Of a DNA stretch of 8,112 bases, positions 6,456 through 8,112 are shown piece after piece. The notes beneath the pieces were generated by a model. That model worked only from the letters and a program-made list of their open reading frames with translations, was not told the origin of the DNA and made no database searches. Source of the DNA: Anaerolineae bacterium (GTDB taxonomy: Bacteria; Chloroflexota; Anaerolineae; 4572-78; J111); NCBI GenBank assembly GCA_020433835.1, contig JAGRBY010000324.1, positions 1 to 8,112 of the forward strand, written 5' to 3'. The translations under genes were made by a program, and so were the position numbers. The first letter of the stretch is position 1. Every line of letters starts with the position of its first letter.

Positions 6456-8112
6456 ATGAACGTTTACGTTTTTCCCGGTCAAGGCTCGCAAGAGCAGGGG
6501 ATGGGGCAAGCGCTGTTTGACGAGGTCGCCGAGTTTACCATCTGGGAGCCGGAAATCGATGCCTTACTCGGTTACTCCCTTCGGCAGCTATGCCTTGATG
6601 ACGCGGAGCAGCGCCTCAAACAGACCCAATACACTCAACCGGCTTTGTACGTAGTCAACGCCCTGCATTATCTCAAAAAACGAGCCGAAGGGGCGAAACC
6701 CGATTATGTGGCCGGTCACAGCTTGGGCGAATACGATGCCCTCTTCGCTGCCGGAGCCTTTGATTTTATGACCGGCCTGCGGCTGGTCCAAAAGCGGGGC
6801 GCATTGATGGCCCAGTCCAAAGAGGGCAGCATGGCCGCCGTTGTCGGCCTGGGACCCGAACAAATTAGCGAAGCCCTGCAAGCCAATGGCCTGCTGGAAA
6901 TTGATATGGCTAACTATAACGCCCCCTCGCAGACGGTCATTTCAGGACCCTCTGCCGAAATCAGTCAGGCGGAAGCGGTGTTGAATGAGGCCGGTGCGCG
7001 GCTGGTCATCCCCTTGCAGGTTAGTGCTGCCTTTCACTCGCGGCTGATGGTACCCGCTGCGGAACGCTTCGCCGAGTTTCTGGCTCCGTTCGAGTTCAAA
7101 GCCTTGGCAATTCCGGTCATTGCCAACGTCACTGCCCGACCTTACCCTTCGGCTCATCCGACTGAGACCATTAAAAAGATGTTGGTTGAGCAGATCACCC
7201 ACCCGGTGCAGTGGACCGACACCATTCGCTATTTACTGGGCCAAGATGCAACCGATTTTGAAGAGGTTGGTCCAGGTGCGGTTTTAACCGGCCTGGTGCG
7301 CCGCATCAAGCAAGAAGCTACGCCTCTGATTGTAACAGAGGAGACGATTGAGGCCGAACTGCCGCCCGAAGCAGAAGAGATAGTCACCGTCGAACCGTCC
7401 TCAATCCCTGCCGAAACTATCACTCAAACAGAGCCGGTGTATCCAAAAACTCAGGCCGTCAACGCTAACGCTGAGGTTGAGGATGACGCTGCAACAGAGG
7501 CCGCTTTCGCCGAAGATACGGCTATTGAAGAAAACGCCGAGACCATCGCCACTCCTCCGCCAACCAATGGACATAACTTCCTCACCCAGATCACAGCCGA
7601 ATCGTTGGGCAGCGCCGCTTTCAAAGCCGACTACGGCTTGAAATATGCCTACATCGCCGGAGCAATGTACAAAGGTATCGCCTCCAAGGAACTGGTTGTG
7701 GCAATGGGCAAGGCCGGGATGATCGGTTATTTGGGCACCGGCGGCATGTCGCTGGCTGAAATCGAGGCCAACCTACGCTACATTCAGGCGGCCCTGGATG
7801 AGGACTATCCTTATGGGATGAATCTGCTGGCCAACTTAATCCAGCCTGAGATCGAAGAACAGACAGTCGATCTGTTTCTACGGTACAGCATCCGCTACAT
7901 CGAAGCAGCAGCCTATATGCAGATGACCCCCAGCCTGGTTCGCTACCGGCTAACCGGCATTCGTCGCAACCCGGACGGCACCATCACCGTACCGAACCAC
8001 ATTTTGGCCAAAGTCTCGCGGCCTGAAGTAGCGACGCTCTTCATGCAGCCAGCCCCGCAGCGCTATGTTGACAAGCTGGTAGCTCAGGGTCAATTAACAG
8101 TCAAAGAAGCCG
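6456..8112 (+). CDS. Malonyl-CoA:ACP acyltransferase fused to PfaD-type enoylreductase (trans-AT PKS AT-ER), 3' partial
   Basis: The frame is open to the window end (552 codons seen, no stop). Residues 1-287 form a FabD-like acyltransferase: FPGQGSQ (6-12), nucleophile elbow GHSLGEY with S89, R114 in the position that holds the malonyl carboxylate, AFHSRLM with catalytic H194, and VGPGAVLTGLVRRI near the domain end. A linker (about 288-374) is very acidic. Residues 376-552 match the start of the PfaD/PksE enoylreductase family: AFKADYGLKYAYIAGAMYKG, GMIGYLGTGG, YPYGMNLLANL, EAAAYMQMTPSLVRYRL and AKVSRPEVATLFMQPAP. This family is an FMN-dependent TIM barrel; roughly 200 residues are missing. 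The tandem AT-ER arrangement is that of PksE/BaeE, which load malonyl onto carrier domains of AT-less synthases and reduce enoyl intermediates in trans. PUFA-synthase PfaD is an alternative for the ER half, but the AT fusion favours a trans-AT PKS. Confidence 0.92.
   Translation, partial: MNVYVFPGQGSQEQGMGQALFDEVAEFTIWEPEIDALLGYSLRQLCLDDAEQRLKQTQYTQPALYVVNALHYLKKRAEGAKPDYVAGHSLGEYDALFAAGAFDFMTGLRLVQKRGALMAQSKEGSMAAVVGLGPEQISEALQANGLLEIDMANYNAPSQTVISGPSAEISQAEAVLNEAGARLVIPLQVSAAFHSRLMVPAAERFAEFLAPFEFKALAIPVIANVTARPYPSAHPTETIKKMLVEQITHPVQWTDTIRYLLGQDATDFEEVGPGAVLTGLVRRIKQEATPLIVTEETIEAELPPEAEEIVTVEPSSIPAETITQTEPVYPKTQAVNANAEVEDDAATEAAFAEDTAIEENAETIATPPPTNGHNFLTQITAESLGSAAFKADYGLKYAYIAGAMYKGIASKELVVAMGKAGMIGYLGTGGMSLAEIEANLRYIQAALDEDYPYGMNLLANLIQPEIEEQTVDLFLRYSIRYIEAAAYMQMTPSLVRYRLTGIRRNPDGTITVPNHILAKVSRPEVATLFMQPAPQRYVDKLVAQGQLTVKEA

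Noticed and set aside
6588..7423. Minus-strand open frames within the AT-ER gene
   Set aside because: They overlap a frame with intact acyltransferase catalytic motifs and have no family resemblance.

Overview
The window looks like the regulatory front end and first genes of a trans-acyltransferase (trans-AT) polyketide synthase cluster from an environmental bacterium. All genes lie on the + strand and the DNA has moderate GC. A very large hybrid kinase with a periplasmic two-component propeller sensor, and Pro-rich inserts inside its ATPase domain, is a style I associate with filamentous Chloroflexota (Anaerolineae-like) and, less so, cyanobacteria. This taxonomic guess is inference of low to moderate confidence.

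Layout. 1-127: leader with no gene. 128-4903: hybrid sensor histidine kinase of 1591 aa: signal peptide, 14 propeller repeats (two 7-bladed propellers), Y_Y_Y domain, one membrane segment, coiled coil, GAF, HisKA, HATPase_c, receiver, and a degenerate C-terminal helical domain. 4896-5915: response regulator of 339 aa that overlaps the kinase by 8 bp: receiver, coiled coil, a segment that reads as a HisKA_3 dimerisation domain with Tyr in place of the phospho-accepting His, and a LuxR/NarL-type HTH. 5916-6168: control region with two hairpins, two adjacent perfect 6-N8-6 dyads, and an extended -10 promoter. 6169-6420: unrecognised small acidic/helical protein of 83 aa. 6456-8112 (runs off the window): malonyl-CoA:ACP acyltransferase fused to a PfaD-type enoylreductase, the AT-ER architecture of PksE/BaeE.

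Working model. The membrane kinase senses an extracellular or periplasmic ligand and phosphorylates the co-translated regulator. The regulator would bind the dyads, which are centred at about -42.5 and -64.5 relative to the inferred start site, and switch on the operon of the small protein, the AT-ER and presumably downstream PKS genes beyond the window. The domains, motifs and dyads are read directly from the sequence. The regulatory link and the PKS genes outside the window are inference.
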